A DNA stretch of 64,000 nt from Hypomyces perniciosus (taxonomy: Eukaryota; Ascomycota; Sordariomycetes; Hypocreales; Hypocreaceae), in assembly GCA_008477525.1 (NCBI GenBank), contig SPDT01000013.1, forward strand, positions 791,501-855,500, in the 5' to 3' direction. Positions 1-13,600 of this stretch are shown in pieces (within the stretch, counting starts at the first letter, position 1; the number at the start of each line of letters is the position of its first letter). Position numbers and translations under genes: made by a program. The notes below the pieces were generated by a model. The model had not been told where the DNA came from. It saw only the letters and a list, made by a program, of their open reading frames with translations, and did no database searches.

Positions 1-1443
1 TGTAATGGCAACTCATGTCCTTCAGTTCGTTTTTCATCCAGCACCAGTTCTCCAGCATAACACTCGGTGCTTCAGCGAAATCTGGCGGTGCTTGCCATCC
101 ATGGAAACAGGAGTAGTTTGTTCTCGCCAAAAGATCATGAATGCCATGGCCGAGTTCTGAGAAGTGAATTAGCATCAAGCCAAAAATTGGGCAAATAAAT
201 CATACCGTGAAACAGTGATACCAACTCTCTGTGCTGAAGCAACGCACATCCAGTTGATGTAGAACGCGGAAAACAGCACATCAACACTGTTGCAGGGTAA
301 ACTCTGCTGCCATCTTGCTTCAAATCGGACTATTTATTTCCAATCCAAAGAGTTAGCACGGTGTCAATTTTACAATATTCTTCACACAAAATCTCGCAGT
401 GTCATTCTTACGCTTTGCAAATTCACGTCTTGTGAGCCACGATATTTGTTTGGTCTGTATAGAAGGTCAGTGTAGAGATACCCAACGAAGGTATCCAACG
501 AATCTGGCCTGGGTTCCCACACGCTCCAAACCTCAACATCCTCATGCCAGATTGCTCCAGCCATCTGCTCAGCTGACAGCTTTTCGAACCGAAGCTACAG
601 GCAATCCGCAAAAATATCTAGCATAAAAGCAATTGTCGTTTGCAAGGGGAAGTATTCTGCAACTTTCTCATGATCCACGGATGCCTCCTCCTTCACAAGG
701 CGAGTGTAGTATTGGAGGTCCCATGGTGGCAGTTGGTCAAAGTACTCATCATGATGAGTTGAGGTTCCGAGATGTGGTTTTTTTGCCAAAAGTCCATCTA
801 TCTCTTTTCTTCCGTAGGGGAGAAGCTCTGTTTGCAGATCGTTGAGCAGTTGATTCACCCATTCGGGGGTTTTTGTGACCCTCTTTTCAAGTCTGAACTG
901 CGCATAACTTGAATGGCCAAGCATGCGTGCATTTTCATCGCGACGAAGAATGACATCGCCGAACAAGCCAACGTTTTCTTCCAGCCTCTTATCATTTGCA
1001 ACATACAGTTGCTTTCTTGTGACAGGTTGTGTAGCCAATCTCAAGACAATATTGGTATCCGACCTCTTGAAGGGTACAAAATAGTCCTTTCCATCCTGTT
1101 CAGGCCCAGAGCCTTTGTGAAAGCGCTCCAAGTCGGGCTGAGGCACGCCATCAAGTTCCTCACATCTGAACCACATGCCGCTATCATCATCCGTAGTATT
1201 GCGGTTGAACTTCCGGCGTAGCTTGTCGATGACCGTTCTTGATTCCAAGTAAAGATGGATATTGTCTCCCTTAAGCAACCCATGTCCGCACCGTTTATAG
1301 TCCATGAAAATCTCATCAAGATACTTCTGAGACTCAAAATCGAGTTCTTCAGCGGCGTATTTAACCAGCGCTGCACTCCAAGCAAATATTTGATCAAATA
1401 TTTTGATTAAATATACCAAATAAAAGCAGACCCTCGCAATCAA
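1..1443 (-). pseudogene. Truncated M3-family zinc metallopeptidase (thimet oligopeptidase/saccharolysin-like)
   Basis: The reading frame from 1443 down to 598 matches the middle of cytosolic M3 oligopeptidases, which degrade short peptides. Visible family blocks are FGDVILRRDENARMLGHSSY, WDLQYYTRLV and AEYFPLQTTIAFMLDIF. The frame then meets a single TAG at 595-597, continues in the same frame with LRFEKLSAEQMAGAIWHEDV, and is interrupted by two good introns. The first begins GTAAGA near 411 and ends AATAG near 330, with a GCTAAC branch. The second begins GTATGA near 190 and ends CTTCTCAG. Splicing the second rebuilds the zinc site HELGH, followed by GIHDLLART. The gene runs off the window at base 1. 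The N-terminal third is missing: homology stops near 1395, where AT-rich repeat DNA starts. The TAG is one C-to-T change from CAG, the expected Gln. Family members are about 700 aa. Decay is inferred from the stop and the lost 5' end. Confidence 0.85.
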
Positions 1444-1946
1444 TCAGTCAAATATAGCAGGCTGAATATTTAATAGATTTAATAAATATTTAGTTAAATA
1501 TAAAGTAGTGATTTTTTTTTAGATTATAGTTAATCCGGTTCTTAAAAAGGAAAAGAAATCTATATCTATATAAAGCTTAAAGGCTTTATATAGATATAAA
1601 AGGCCTATAGTAAGATTTAAACCAATACCTATTAATATAATTACTAATTATTATACTATTAAACTATATAGGCTGTAATGCTTTTCTTTCTTTAACTGCC
1701 TTTTTTTAAAGGGTATAAAGCATTAACTGAATTATCTTTAAAAATTCCAGCTGCCTTACCCTTTACTATAATTGTAATTGCGACTTTAATTGCAACCCTT
1801 AAATTATATAATAACCTCGCTATACTTTAATTAGCCTTTCTTCTATAGCTTTATATATATTAATATATTAAATATAATAAGCCTTATACTATTTAAATCT
1901 ATTTATTATTGCAGTATTATTATATAGCTTAAATTAATATTAAAGG
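1444..1946. repeat. AT-rich, RIP-like degenerate repeat DNA
   Basis: The stretch is almost entirely A/T with many TA steps and no coding frame, continuous in composition with the transposon block to its right. It holds an AT-rich hairpin with 16-bp perfect arms at 1561-1576 and 1583-1598. I cannot assign it to an element family. Confidence 0.5.
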
Positions 1947-2103
1947 TATAATGATCCGGGTTGATTCTTAAGGGATAAACCGAGGTTTATGGGTTTATAT
2001 TAACAGAGAGGTCAGGGATAAATACTAAGCAGGGTAATATAGTTACAATTCTGTAAAACAGGCGGTTCTAGTGAATACAATTATTAACGACTGTCTAAGT
2101 AAC
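1947..2103 (-). repeat. Solo LTR of the gypsy family, left part (interrupted)
   Basis: This segment is the reverse complement of the 3' part of the 387-bp LTR at 9411-9797, sharing GATCCGGG, GGGTTTATATTAACAGAGAGG and GATAAATACTAAGCAGGGTAAT. It is completed by 9803-10052 on the other side of the inserted element. The joined LTR is flanked by AAAGG at 1942-1946 and 10053-10057, the expected 5-bp target duplication. Only one LTR lies between the duplications, so it is a true solo LTR. Confidence 0.85.
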
Positions 2104-2490
2104 TGTCACGACCCGACCATTATAAGAACGTGACATGGTACGCACACGGAGGAACCTCGGATAGACGAACCAATCAGCATTGGATCATTTAGGTTACCAC
2201 GAATTATAAAGTAATCCTAGTAAGCTAATAGGAGGACTTACTATAGATTATTAAGAAAATAAATATAATCTAAAGTAATTTATAATTATTCTTTTTATAT
2301 ATATACAATTAGTTTATTACTTATTTAGTATAGTTATTTAAATAGTTATTAATAAATTGCATTTACTAGAACTACCTATTCTATAGAATTGTAATTATAT
2401 TACCCTATTTAGTATTTATTTTTAACCTCTCTATTAATATAAACCTATAAACCTTAGTTTATCCTTAAAAATTTAACCTAGATTGTTATA
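2104..2490 (+). repeat. 5' LTR of the gypsy element
   Basis: It begins TGTCACGACCCGACC and aligns without length change to 9411-9797. The terminal CA has become TA here. It differs from the 3' LTR mostly by transitions. Confidence 0.88.
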
Positions 2491-5400
2491 TATTAATAAC
2501 TCTTATTTAAAAGGCCATTAAGAATCTTAAATAATATCGCAAATATATTCGCTATAGTATCCTGTTTTAATAATCCTAATACTTTACCTTCTGCTTTACC
2601 TCTTTATTAAAAATAAAACTATAATAAAGATAATAATATAAATAAAAGTAAAGATAAAGATAAAGTTAATAAAATGGAATAACTTTGCATTTATATAAAG
2701 GAAGCTTTTTAATATATAGAAGTTAACTGTATAAAATAGGAATAATGCTCTTAATACTTAATCCTTAAAAACGCTAAACTTTAGCAAATAATTTACTAAC
2801 AGCAAGCAGCTATTATAGACTTATAAAACTAAATATTACCTATATCTACTTTAAACCTTATACTAAACCTTAAAAGGAACTGACCTTTAAAGGATTTAAA
2901 AGAATTACTTAAAATATAACCCTTTAAGCACTTTAATAAAAGTACTATAATACTTTGACTATTTTTTACTTAACTATATAACTATTTTATTTATTTTTGA
3001 ATTAGCTTTAGTATAAAGACTAGTAAAGTTTTTTTAACTACTAGATAACTTAAAAGGAATACCTTGAAGTAATTTAAATTTATTTAAAGGGATTTCTTTA
3101 ATAATAAAGCTAATATTAATAAATAAATATAAATTATATTTACTAGCTATAATTAGTTTAAAGAAAAGTTAAAGAATATCTTTAATAATATTAATAAAAA
3201 TATATTATAGAAAATAAACTTATAAACTTAATTTAGAAAAGAAGATACTTTAACTATATTATATACTTTAAGAACTATACTTTTAAGGTTAAATAAAAAA
3301 AACTTTACTTTTATTAAATATTTTTATAATAGATTTAAGCTAAAAATTAAAAGGGAAGCCTATAAATTCCCCTATAATAAAGGTATTATTAAGTTTATTA
3401 AAAAATATATAAATGCAGATAATATACTTTATAAATTATATTTAAATATAAAAAAAGATAATCGTAATTTAAATAAGTTTATAAATATTAAAAAGATATA
3501 AATTAAGGCAAGAAGCAATAAGAATATATTGCTAGCTTTAATAATAAAAAGCTTTATTAAATAGATTTAAATACTGTGTAAAAGGGAAAGGTAAAGGTTA
3601 TTTATTATAACTGTAATAAATTAAAATAATTTTTAAAGGATTATAAAACTTTGTAAAAATTAAGAATTAATAAACTTTAAAAGCGTGCGCTAGAACTTAA
3701 ATGAAAAGTTAATATAGTTTTAAAGGCTATTAATTATATATTATTTAATTAAATTATATACTATAATAATCGCTGCTTTACCTATAAATCTAATAAAGAT
3801 AAAAGCAGATAATACTTAAAATAATTTAAAACGATATTTATAATAAATTAAAGGGGATATTAGTTAAGATTTAGATTTTTAACTTTTAAAGGTATTTTTA
3901 AAGGAGATAAAGTAAATAAGTATTTATTATATTTAGATAGTTTAATAAAATAAAACCTAGACTTTAATTATATAAAGTTAAATAAAAATAATAATATTCT
4001 AGATAAATAAATAGTTACTGTAATTAACTATTAATATTTTAATTAAATTACTATAAGTAATAAAGGATAAACTAGCAGTAGTAGCTTTAATAATAGAAAT
4101 AAAAATAACCCTTTATAATATAAATTATTACTATATAATACTATACTTTTAAAACTAGAAAATATATTACTTATAAACAGTAACTTTAAAGGCAAATTAA
4201 ATAAATATTACTTAAACTTAATTAAAAAAGTTATTATAAGTATATAGTAAAATAGGTAAAACCTATACTTATATAAATAGCTTTATGCGTAAAATAGAGC
4301 TAATAATAAAATAGCTGTTAAAGCTATCCTAGCTGCTTTAGCTATATAAGCAAAACCTATATCTTTTTATATATAAAGAGACTATACTGCAAATAACCTT
4401 ATTTATAAAAAGTATTATACTATATCTTAAGTTACTTATATGATATATAAATATATAATATACTTTTAAAAGAAAGTAAAGTATAATATATTCTTAATTA
4501 AAATCCTATTCTACTTTATAGAATAAATATAAAATTATAATGCTTTTAAAGAATAGATTATAACTATACAGTATTAAGACTTTAAGATTATTATTATTAA
4601 ACTAGATACTAAAACCTTAAAAAAATATTATTAGCTATAAAGATTTAAAGGATATAGGTTTAAAGGATATTATATTTACTGTTAAAAGAAATTAATAAAC
4701 TAATAATTTTACTATAATAAAAGGTTTAAATGTAATTAATAACACTACTCGGAGTATAATAGCTTAAAATGTATTATATATAAGTAAAATAAATTATAGG
4801 ATTAGCATTTATAATAAATTAATAATACCCTATACTTACTGCTAGATTATATATACTATTAAAAAGATAAGTGTATTATTTACCTATAAGAAAAGCTTTA
4901 AAAATAGCGAATGTGGAAGTATATAAGATATAAACCTACTTTAAAGGATAAAAAGATTAATTAGATTATAAAAAAGCTGCATTAAAACTAGTTTAACTTT
5001 ATTACCTATAAAGGAACCGCCTATAATAAAAAAAGGTAGTATTTACTTTAAGGAACTTTAATTAACTGCGAAATCTGTATATAATAATATTTAGGAAATA
5101 ATTAACGTTACCTGTAAAAGGGCTATAAGGTAATAACTAATAAATTATATCTTTTACAATATTAAATAATAAAAGTAATAATAAAGATTTACTATATTTT
5201 AAATTAAAGATGATAGTTAAGGGATATTGGCTATATATATTAATAAATAATAGAGTAATAGGCAATTGTATTATATTTATAACTATAAATTACTTATAGT
5301 TACTTTAAAAAGAGAAAACTAAACTATATTAACTTTATTAAATAAAAGGAGGAGCCTTATATATAATAACAGATAGGTTAAGTAAAAGATTAATTATCTT

Positions 5401-6039
5401 AAACTTAAAATCGCTAAATATAAAGGAATAGGTCTTTATAATATAGCAAATATTAATAAATATAATATTATTCTCGGTTATCTTTAATTAAAATGCAATA
5501 ACTTTAATATTAACTAGGAAAAAGGCTAGCTTTATTAACGCAATAGTAAAACTCCTTTAGTAATTAAAACTATTAGAAAGGTCTTAGCTGTAGGGCAAAA
5601 ATCCTATATAAAACCTTTAGGTATATTAAAAAAAAAACTAAAAAACTTACTTTTAATTTAATTATAGAAATAATTTATTTAAAAATAAAACTTAAATAAA
5701 GTAAAGGGAAGGATAAATAAATCTAAAAAATAATTGCTTTTTTATAGAAAGCATTTAATAATATTAATAAAATGCTTAAAATAAAAAGCCTTAAAATAGC
5801 AGTATTATTAAAATAGCTGCAGAATATCCTTAAAAAATACTAGAAATATAATAAACTGTTTAAAGAAACACTTAATATTAAACTATTAGAATACAGTTAA
5901 TAAAAATATATAATTAAACTTAAAGATAGTATAAACACTACTTTCTATAAAATCTATAATTTAAATAAAAAAGAGTTTGAAAGCTTATATAATTATTTAA
6001 ATAATATATTAATTAAAAGGTATATTTAACCTTTTTTAT

Positions 6040-8200
6040 TAAAAATAGGCTATTTTATTATATTTATATTAAAAAAAAGTAAACTATAATTAATTATAGA
6101 TTACTAATAGTTTAATAAAACTCCTATTAAAGATAAAACTCTACTATTATTAAGTATAGAATTGCAGGATAGACTATATAAGAAAAAGTAATTTATAGCG
6201 CTAAACCTTAAAGGTATTTATAACTTTATTTAAATTAAAGAGGGATATAAATAAATAACTATATTTTAAATTAAATATAGGTTATTTAAATATTTAATTA
6301 TACCTTTTAGCTTTATTAATGCCCCCACAATATTCTAAAAAATACTTAATAATATATTAAAAGAATATTTTAATATCTTTATAGTTATTTACTTAAATAA
6401 TATTTTAATCTTTTTAAATACCTTTAAAGACTATAAAGTATATATCTATAAGGTATTATAGACACTATAAAATATTAAACTATTTATAGAATTAAAGAAA
6501 TATAAATTTTATATATAGAAAGTTACTTTCTTAAAGTATATTATTACCTTTAAAGAAATTTATATAGATCTATTAAAAGTATAAGCAGTAAAAGACTAGC
6601 TTATACTTATAATAGTTAAAGAAGTTTAAAGCTTTTTAGGATTTACTAATTACTATTAACGATTTATTAAAAACTATACAAGTATTATATAAACTCTCTA
6701 TAAACTCACTAAAAAGGATTAAAAGTTTCTATAAATATTAGATATATAAAATATATTTAATAAACTTAAATAGCTTATCTCGGAAAAACCTATATTTATT
6801 ATATTTACCTTCTCTAAAAAAATAAAAGTTAAAACAAATACTTTTAACATTACTATAAAAGCTTTACTTAATTAAAAAAATAAAAATAGTAAGCTATACT
6901 TTATTGCCTTTTATTTTAAAGCACTATATAGCGCAGAATTAAACTACTTAATATATAATAAATAATTCTTTACTATTATTCTTATATTTAAAGAATAGTA
7001 ATATTACCTATTAAAAGGAATATCTAATATTAAAGTATATATTAACTATAAAAATATTATATATTTCGCAATAGTTTAATAACTCCTCAAAAAATAGATC
7101 CACTATATAAAATACCTTTTAAAATTTAAATATATTTTAATTTACTGGAAAAGATTTAAAAATAAATAAATAGATATACGTAGCAGATAAGCTAATTATA
7201 ACTAGGGAAAAATTAAATATACTAGGCAAATCTTAAAATAAACCCTTAAAAATATTACTAATAAATAGCACTTTAAGCTATATATAAGGTATTTAATAAT
7301 AATACTATACTTTAATATATTAAAGAGTATTATACTATTTAAAATAATAATAAATTCTTAAAAGATATAAAGTTTAATAAAAAGGGAATTTAATAATAAA
7401 ATAAAAAGATTTAAATTTTAAATAAACTTTAGAAAAATATAGTTATAAAAGTTTATTAATACCTAGTATATAGATATAAAAGTATTTGCAAGACCTATAA
7501 ATAAATATAAAGGTACTTTAAATTTAAAGGCTTAAGAAAATAATGCAAGATATTATTTCTTATTATATAATATATAAAACAATTAAACCCTCGAAATATA
7601 AACTATACAGTAAACTCTAACCCCTGCTAATATTAGAAAAACTATAAAAGTTAATTTTATTAAACTTTATTATTAAACTATTATTATTTATTAAACTAGA
7701 AATAAAGGTTAAGTATAATAGTATTTTAATAATTATAGATTAATTTATTAAATACTTTTACTTTTTATTATATAAAAAAGCAATAAATATAAAGACATTA
7801 ATTTATATATTTTTATAATTTATTATAGCTAACTATATAATTTTAGCCGAGATTATTTCTAACCAAGGATTAACCTTTACATTTAAATTCTAGCAAGCAT
7901 TTATAAATTAATTAAGTATAAATTACAAGCTTAATACTATATATCACCTACAGATAAATAATTAGATAGAATATATTAATTAAATTATTAAAGCCTATTT
8001 AAGAAGTTATATTAACTTTAATTAAAATAATTAAATAGAAAAGCTATTAATTATATAAATATCCTATAATAGCAATATTTTAAAGTTAACTGGATTTAGC
8101 TTTATATATATTAAATACAGCTTTACACTAGATATATATAAAGCGCTAAAGAAAGGCTTATATATTAATAAAGTATAAATTAAAGCTAAAGATATAAAGC
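6040..8200 (+). pseudogene. Gypsy pol remnant: reverse transcriptase, RNase H, integrase
   Basis: Reading through stops, 6055-6740 gives the reverse transcriptase series ...LLSIELQDRLYKKK, LKGIYNFI, IKEGYK, LIIPFSFINAPTIF, YLNNILIF (from YLDDILIF) and SFLGFTNYY. From 6830 to about 7200 there is an RNase H pattern with FIAFYFKALYSAELNY. From 7600 to about 8150 the integrase core shows YNSILIIID, SNQGLTFTFKF and YHLQINN (from the usual YHPQTDGQ). The Asp-to-Asn changes at catalytic positions fit G-to-A mutation. Domain limits are approximate. No frame is open. Confidence 0.85.
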
Positions 8201-9410
8201 AGTTATATAAAGAAATGCAGGTATACTTTTACTTTCTATAAGAAAGAATAAAGAAATATATTAATAAATATAAATTAAAGGGATTAATTTTTACAGAGGG
8301 AGATATAGTCTACTTATATTATTATTTACCAGGAAAAAAGACTATAAATATTAAAATAATACAACTAAGCGATAAATTGGATTTTAAGAAACTTAGTCTT
8401 TACCTAGTTAAAAAGGTTATTTTAAAAGTTATTTATAAACTTATACTATTAGATAATATCTGAATTTACTTAGTATTTTATATTTTACTACTTAAAAGAG
8501 TATTATACGATAAATTAAAGAATAGACTGATTATAGATTTAATTAAGGTTTTATTAATTAAAAAAGAATATAAAGTTCAAGAAATTAAAGCTATAAGTAT
8601 AAAAGACAATAAACGCTAATATTTAATAAAATAGAAAAACTATAAAGAAGAATATAACTCCTGGGAACTTAAAAAATACCTAATATGCTCCCAGACAGAA
8701 CTTTAATACTTTTACTAAGCTTTTAGCCTACCGATAATAGATTAAGTAACTTAAAAGCAGTCTAATCAATTATATTAATAGCCTTAAAAGAATATATATT
8801 AATAGCAGCTTCTACTTTACGATATTCCGCCTTATCTAACTCGTCTAGGGATTTAAGACTATAATAGACTTTCTTATAACTATAAAATATTATAAATTAA
8901 TACTATTACTTTAAATAAGCTAACTTTATAAAGGCCTTGTTTACCTTTTATTAAGCGCAGAGTAAATAAGCCTTAGTCTTTTGTTCTTTTCGCTTTATCT
9001 TTTATTTCTTTAAAATTATATATTGCGCTATACTATAAATCAGAAAAAATTAATAAACTTAATAAAAAATAAACCTATAGAGAGTATAATACTAGAACTA
9101 TTATATAAATAACCTTACTATATACACTTACTATAATATAAATTATCTGCAATTATCTTATAAGAAAGATTACAACTATAGCAGAATAAATAAAGTATAA
9201 TAAAATCACTAGTAGCCTTAATTAATAAAAAAAGAGCTAGATACTATTTAGTTTTATAAGAACGAGATTTCGCTATATAACCCGATATTCTATTAGTAAA
9301 AAATATAGAATATAAAATAAAGGCATTATACCTATAAACTATAGGGGATAGCAGTATTTATAGAGGAACTAACAGGTTTTAGGGACAAGACTAACAGGAG
9401 GGGGACATTA

Positions 9411-9797
9411 TGTTACGACCCGACTATTATAAAAATGTAATATAGTATATACCTAGAGAAACCTCGGATAGATAAACCAATTAGTATTAGATTATTTAAG
9501 TTACTATAAATTATAAAGTAATTCCAGTAAATTAATAGAAAGATTTACTATAGATTTTTAAGAAAATAAATATAATTTAAAGTAATCTATGATTATTCCC
9601 TTTATATATATATAACTAGCTTATTACTTATTTAATATAGTTATTTAGATAGTTATTAATAGATTGCATTTACTAAAACCGCCTATTTTATAGAATTGTG
9701 ACTACATTACCCTGCTTAGTATTTATCCCTGACCTCTCTGTTAATATAAACCCATAAACCTTGGTTCATCCCTTGAGAATTAACCCGGATCATCACA
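9411..9797 (+). repeat. 3' LTR of the gypsy element
   Basis: It starts TGTTACGACCCGAC and ends GGATCATCACA, followed directly by the GTAAC duplication. It is the pair of 2104-2490, with the same length of 387 bp. Confidence 0.88.
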
Positions 9798-9802
9798 GTA
9801 AC

Positions 9803-10052
9803 TATACTAAACGAGTAACAAGCCAGTCGTATATATATAAAGGAAATCTATACATGATTACTGGTATTCCAGTAAGCGTTGCTGCAATTACTGCGATAGC
9901 GCGGTGATCGAGTAAGTAATTACACTTCTTAGTATAGTAAGCGTTTAAGTGATCACTCTTAGCGCGGTAATCACTTCCTGATGATTGGTCGGTGTAACCG
10001 ATATTCTCCCGTGTGCTCGTGACCTGGTCTTCGACATGGTCGGGTCGTGACA
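9803..10052 (-). repeat. Solo LTR of the gypsy family, right part (contains the LTR start)
   Basis: Read on the minus strand it begins TGTCACGACCCGACCATG at 10052 and reaches GTATAGTTAC, where the gypsy element inserted. It then continues at 2103 on the far side. Its first 200 bases differ from the inner LTR, so it is a sub-family. It is visibly less AT-biased than the surrounding block. The 83-aa open frame inside it is an accident of LTR sequence. Confidence 0.82.
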
Positions 10053-10057
10053 AAAGG

Positions 10058-10601
10058 CTCCTTTTCCTAATTATAACCTTTATTCACCTAATACACTTAA
10101 AATTCTTTTAGTAGTAACTTAATTTAACTAATACTTTATTTGCAAAGATCTTTTAATAAAAAAGAAATTAAAGGGTTAAGTTAATTAAATTAAGTACTAT
10201 AATGTATTTATATAAAAGCTTTTTCCTTTAAATAAATTAAATATATAATAAGTTATTTAATATTATATTTAAAATAACTGTATTAATAGGGGATTCTTTT
10301 TAGGTTTACTAATAATATAATTATTGTTATATAGTATATAAGGTCACTTATCTATATAGACTATATAGAGCTTCACTTTTACTGGATTTATAGTCTAACA
10401 ATTATTATAATAATTGTTGAAATAAGCCTATAAGTTGCAAAATATACCTTGCTTTTAGCGAAGGCGTCTTTACTTTTATAGTTTAATTTAACAGGTTATA
10501 AACCAAGGAGAGTTTTCCTTAAGCTCTATTAATGGGTTTTCCCTAGTATTACAGCACTTCCCCTAGCGCTACTACAGCACTTATAGCGGGTTTTTATAGT
10601 G
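10058..10601. repeat. AT-rich degenerate repeat DNA, unassigned
   Basis: No gene is visible. It is composed like the neighbouring RIP-type relics and may include the left end of copia relic A, but no LTR boundary could be proven. Confidence 0.4.
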
Positions 10602-13600
10602 TTTATCCTAGTGCTTATACTAGCATTTTTAAGATTTTTTTAGCTACCAGAAACTATTCCTAAACTTCTACTATAAATACTATTACAGTTATAGTAATAC
10701 TTCTATTACTATTTCTATTATATACTATATAGTATATTTCTTATGTTAATAGGATATAGGTTTAATATAAGTAGTATAAGTCGACTTATTAAAGCTCCTA
10801 GTAGCCTTATTTCCTTAAAGATAATAACTCTCTTTAACAGTAAAGGGATTTATTTATTTAAATATAGAATATAAAATAAAAGCTTTAAGTATAAAGGGCT
10901 TTTATTAAAATAGTAAAAGTATAATTAAAAGGTTAGAATACTATTATATTGCAGTTATCTAATACTTTAACTAGTTTAATTACTGCTATTTTAAATCCTT
11001 AACTGTAATAGACTATTAGTTTAATAGAAATTCATCCTATAGCCTCTATACTAATATTAATATAAGCTTTTACTTTTATTCCTATATTAATCTAGGTTTT
11101 ATTTACATTTATTCTTTAACTTTAAACTACTATTTCTACTTTAAATAATAGTTTTATTAAAAAGGTATTAAAAAAGGTTTATAGCTTTGTAAAAAGTTAT
11201 AAACTAATAAATTTTAATAACTTTAATTAATAGAAATAGTCTTTAAATATTATATTAAAGCTATAAATTACTATACTTTTATAGAAAATCCTATAATTAT
11301 TAAGTCTCTATTTAATTTAAAATAAACTTTATTATTTGTATTAATTTAGGATAGTTTAATAATTATTCCTACTATATCTACTATTTAGATAAAGCCTAAA
11401 AAAAGTATTTTTAATATTTAAAAGATAATGTAATTACTTTAATATACTATAAAGAGATTCCCTTTATAAGGAATTTTATTTATTAAATTATAATAACTAT
11501 AAAGGATCCGTAACTAAATTTAATACTGCTTTAAATAGGCTATTAACTAAGCTAGCTATTTTAAAAGTTAATATTAATATATTAGATTAAATAAATTAAT
11601 ATTTAATGCTTTAGAAAAGACTTTTCTTTCATAAGCTAAAAGAATTAAAGGAATTATTAAATTTAATAGAGCTATTAGGCAATTCATTAAAGGTTTTAAT
11701 ATTTAGTTTTTTATAGCAGATATATTAAAAGAAACTAGGAATCTATCTTTAAATGTATATATAGTTAATAAGGCTATAAGGCCTTTTAAATCCTTTAAAG
11801 ATTAATTAATACCTTTTAAACTTAAAGATTAAAAGCTAGCATTTAATTCTTTTAAAAGGAAAGGAAATTAGAAAAATTAAAAGAATTTAAATAACTAAAA
11901 GTAAGCTAAAAAGGATTATGCTTTTACTAATATATATAATCTAGCTATTAAAGGGTATAGCTTAAAAAAGCTATTTAAGGAGTCTTTTATTAAATCTATT
12001 ACTAATTTAAATAGTAATTAAGACCTTTTATAAGCCTTAAACACTAAAAAAGGGAAAAAGTCTTTTAAGTCTTTTAAGTCTTTTAAAACCTTTAAACCCG
12101 TTAAACTTCCTATTTAAAATAGTCTATTATATAATATTAAATTTATAGTTTATATAGTTAATTCTAGGAAATAGTTTATAGACTATAAATTTAATAATAA
12201 AGAACTAGGCATTATTTATATTAGCGGGGGCTTTATTACTTTTAAAGGAATAAATATAGCCATTTTGAATATCTTTAATAAAAATAATAACTATAAAAAG
12301 ATAATATTATTAAATATCCATTTTTACTTAAAGCGAAATATTAACTTTATAAGTAATTTAAGGTATTATTAAGTTAAAAGATTTATTTAATATAATACTT
12401 TTTTTACTAAATCTATATAGCTAATAAAGCTATTAAATCCTTTAAAATATAGTTTTTTCTTATTAATTAAAGGATATACTATACTATATAGCTATATAAA
12501 TAGCTATAAAGCTTATAGCTTTATAAACATTTAAATCCCTGCTATTAATAAAGAAAAGGGTAAAGAATATATAGCTATTCCGGAAATAATAGCTTTAAAA
12601 TAATAATTAACTAGATTTAATCCTAAGCTTATTAAAAAAAATCTTAAAGGAAAAGATCGCTTTAAACTCCTTAAAACCTTAAGTTAAAAAGAGGAATAGG
12701 GGCTTTATATACCCTTATTATTTAAAGAAATAAAGGGGAATAAGCTTAAAGAGGATATGTTTATAAAGGAAAGGCCCTATATACTTAAAGAATCCTTTAT
12801 TATTAAAGATTTAAAGGTTATTAAGCCAATTAAACTTTAAGGAGATATTATTATTAATAGTACTAGCTATAAACTATTAAGGCTAGCCTTTTATAGTATA
12901 AAAGACTAAATTATATTAATTTAAATTTATCAAAAACAATTATTAAAATAACTACTAGAATTTTTAACTTTAATTTTATAAAAAAAACTAAATTTTATTA
13001 CTTAATATATAATAAAGGAAAAGCTATTAGGCAGTTTAATTTAAAATTAATTATTAATCTATTAATTTCTTTAAATTATTTAAAAGCTAATATTTTCTTT
13101 ATAAAGCTAATACTTTATAATAAAGCCTGTATTAATCTTTTAAGTATTAATAGAAAATTAAAATAAAGGTAGCTATTCCTTTTAAAAGATTATAGTAGAC
13201 CTACCCTTTTAGCTACTTTAAAAGGCTTTATAAATAGCTTAAAAACTTAGTATAACCAGTATCTTAAAGACTTCCACTATAATAGTAAAAAGGAAATTAA
13301 CTAGGAACTTTAAACCTAACTCTTTTCTTTAAAAATTATATATTCCTATAGTAGCGTTTATATTTATAAACAAAATAGTCTTATATAATAATCTATTAAA
13401 GTTTTATTAAATAGGCCTTAAGCTACTATTATAGTAATTAACTTACCGCTATGTCTTTAAACTTTTATTATTACTATATTTCTTAAATTAATTAACTATA
13501 TAGCTATTATTAATAAAGATTCAACCTTATATTAAGAATTATATAAAGACCTAAACTTTAATACAAACTATAAGCCTAATTTATAAAGATATAAAACTAT

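Larger units (their letters stand above)
2104..9797 (+). mobile_element. Ty3/gypsy LTR retrotransposon, RIP-degenerated, complete ends
   Basis: A 7.7-kb element bounded by 387-bp LTRs and by the 5-bp duplication GTAAC at 2099-2103 and 9798-9802. A purine tract (AGGAGGGGGA) lies just before the 3' LTR. The internal region encodes, in order, remnants of gag, reverse transcriptase, RNase H and integrase, which is the gypsy order. All frames carry many stops, and codons have drifted to Asn, Lys and Ile, as expected from C-to-T change on both strands. It sits inside a solo LTR of its own family in the opposite orientation. It cannot be autonomous. Confidence 0.9.

Noticed and set aside
9802..10053. 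83-aa minus-strand frame
   Set aside because: It coincides with the right part of the solo LTR, and its ends are the LTR end and insertion site.
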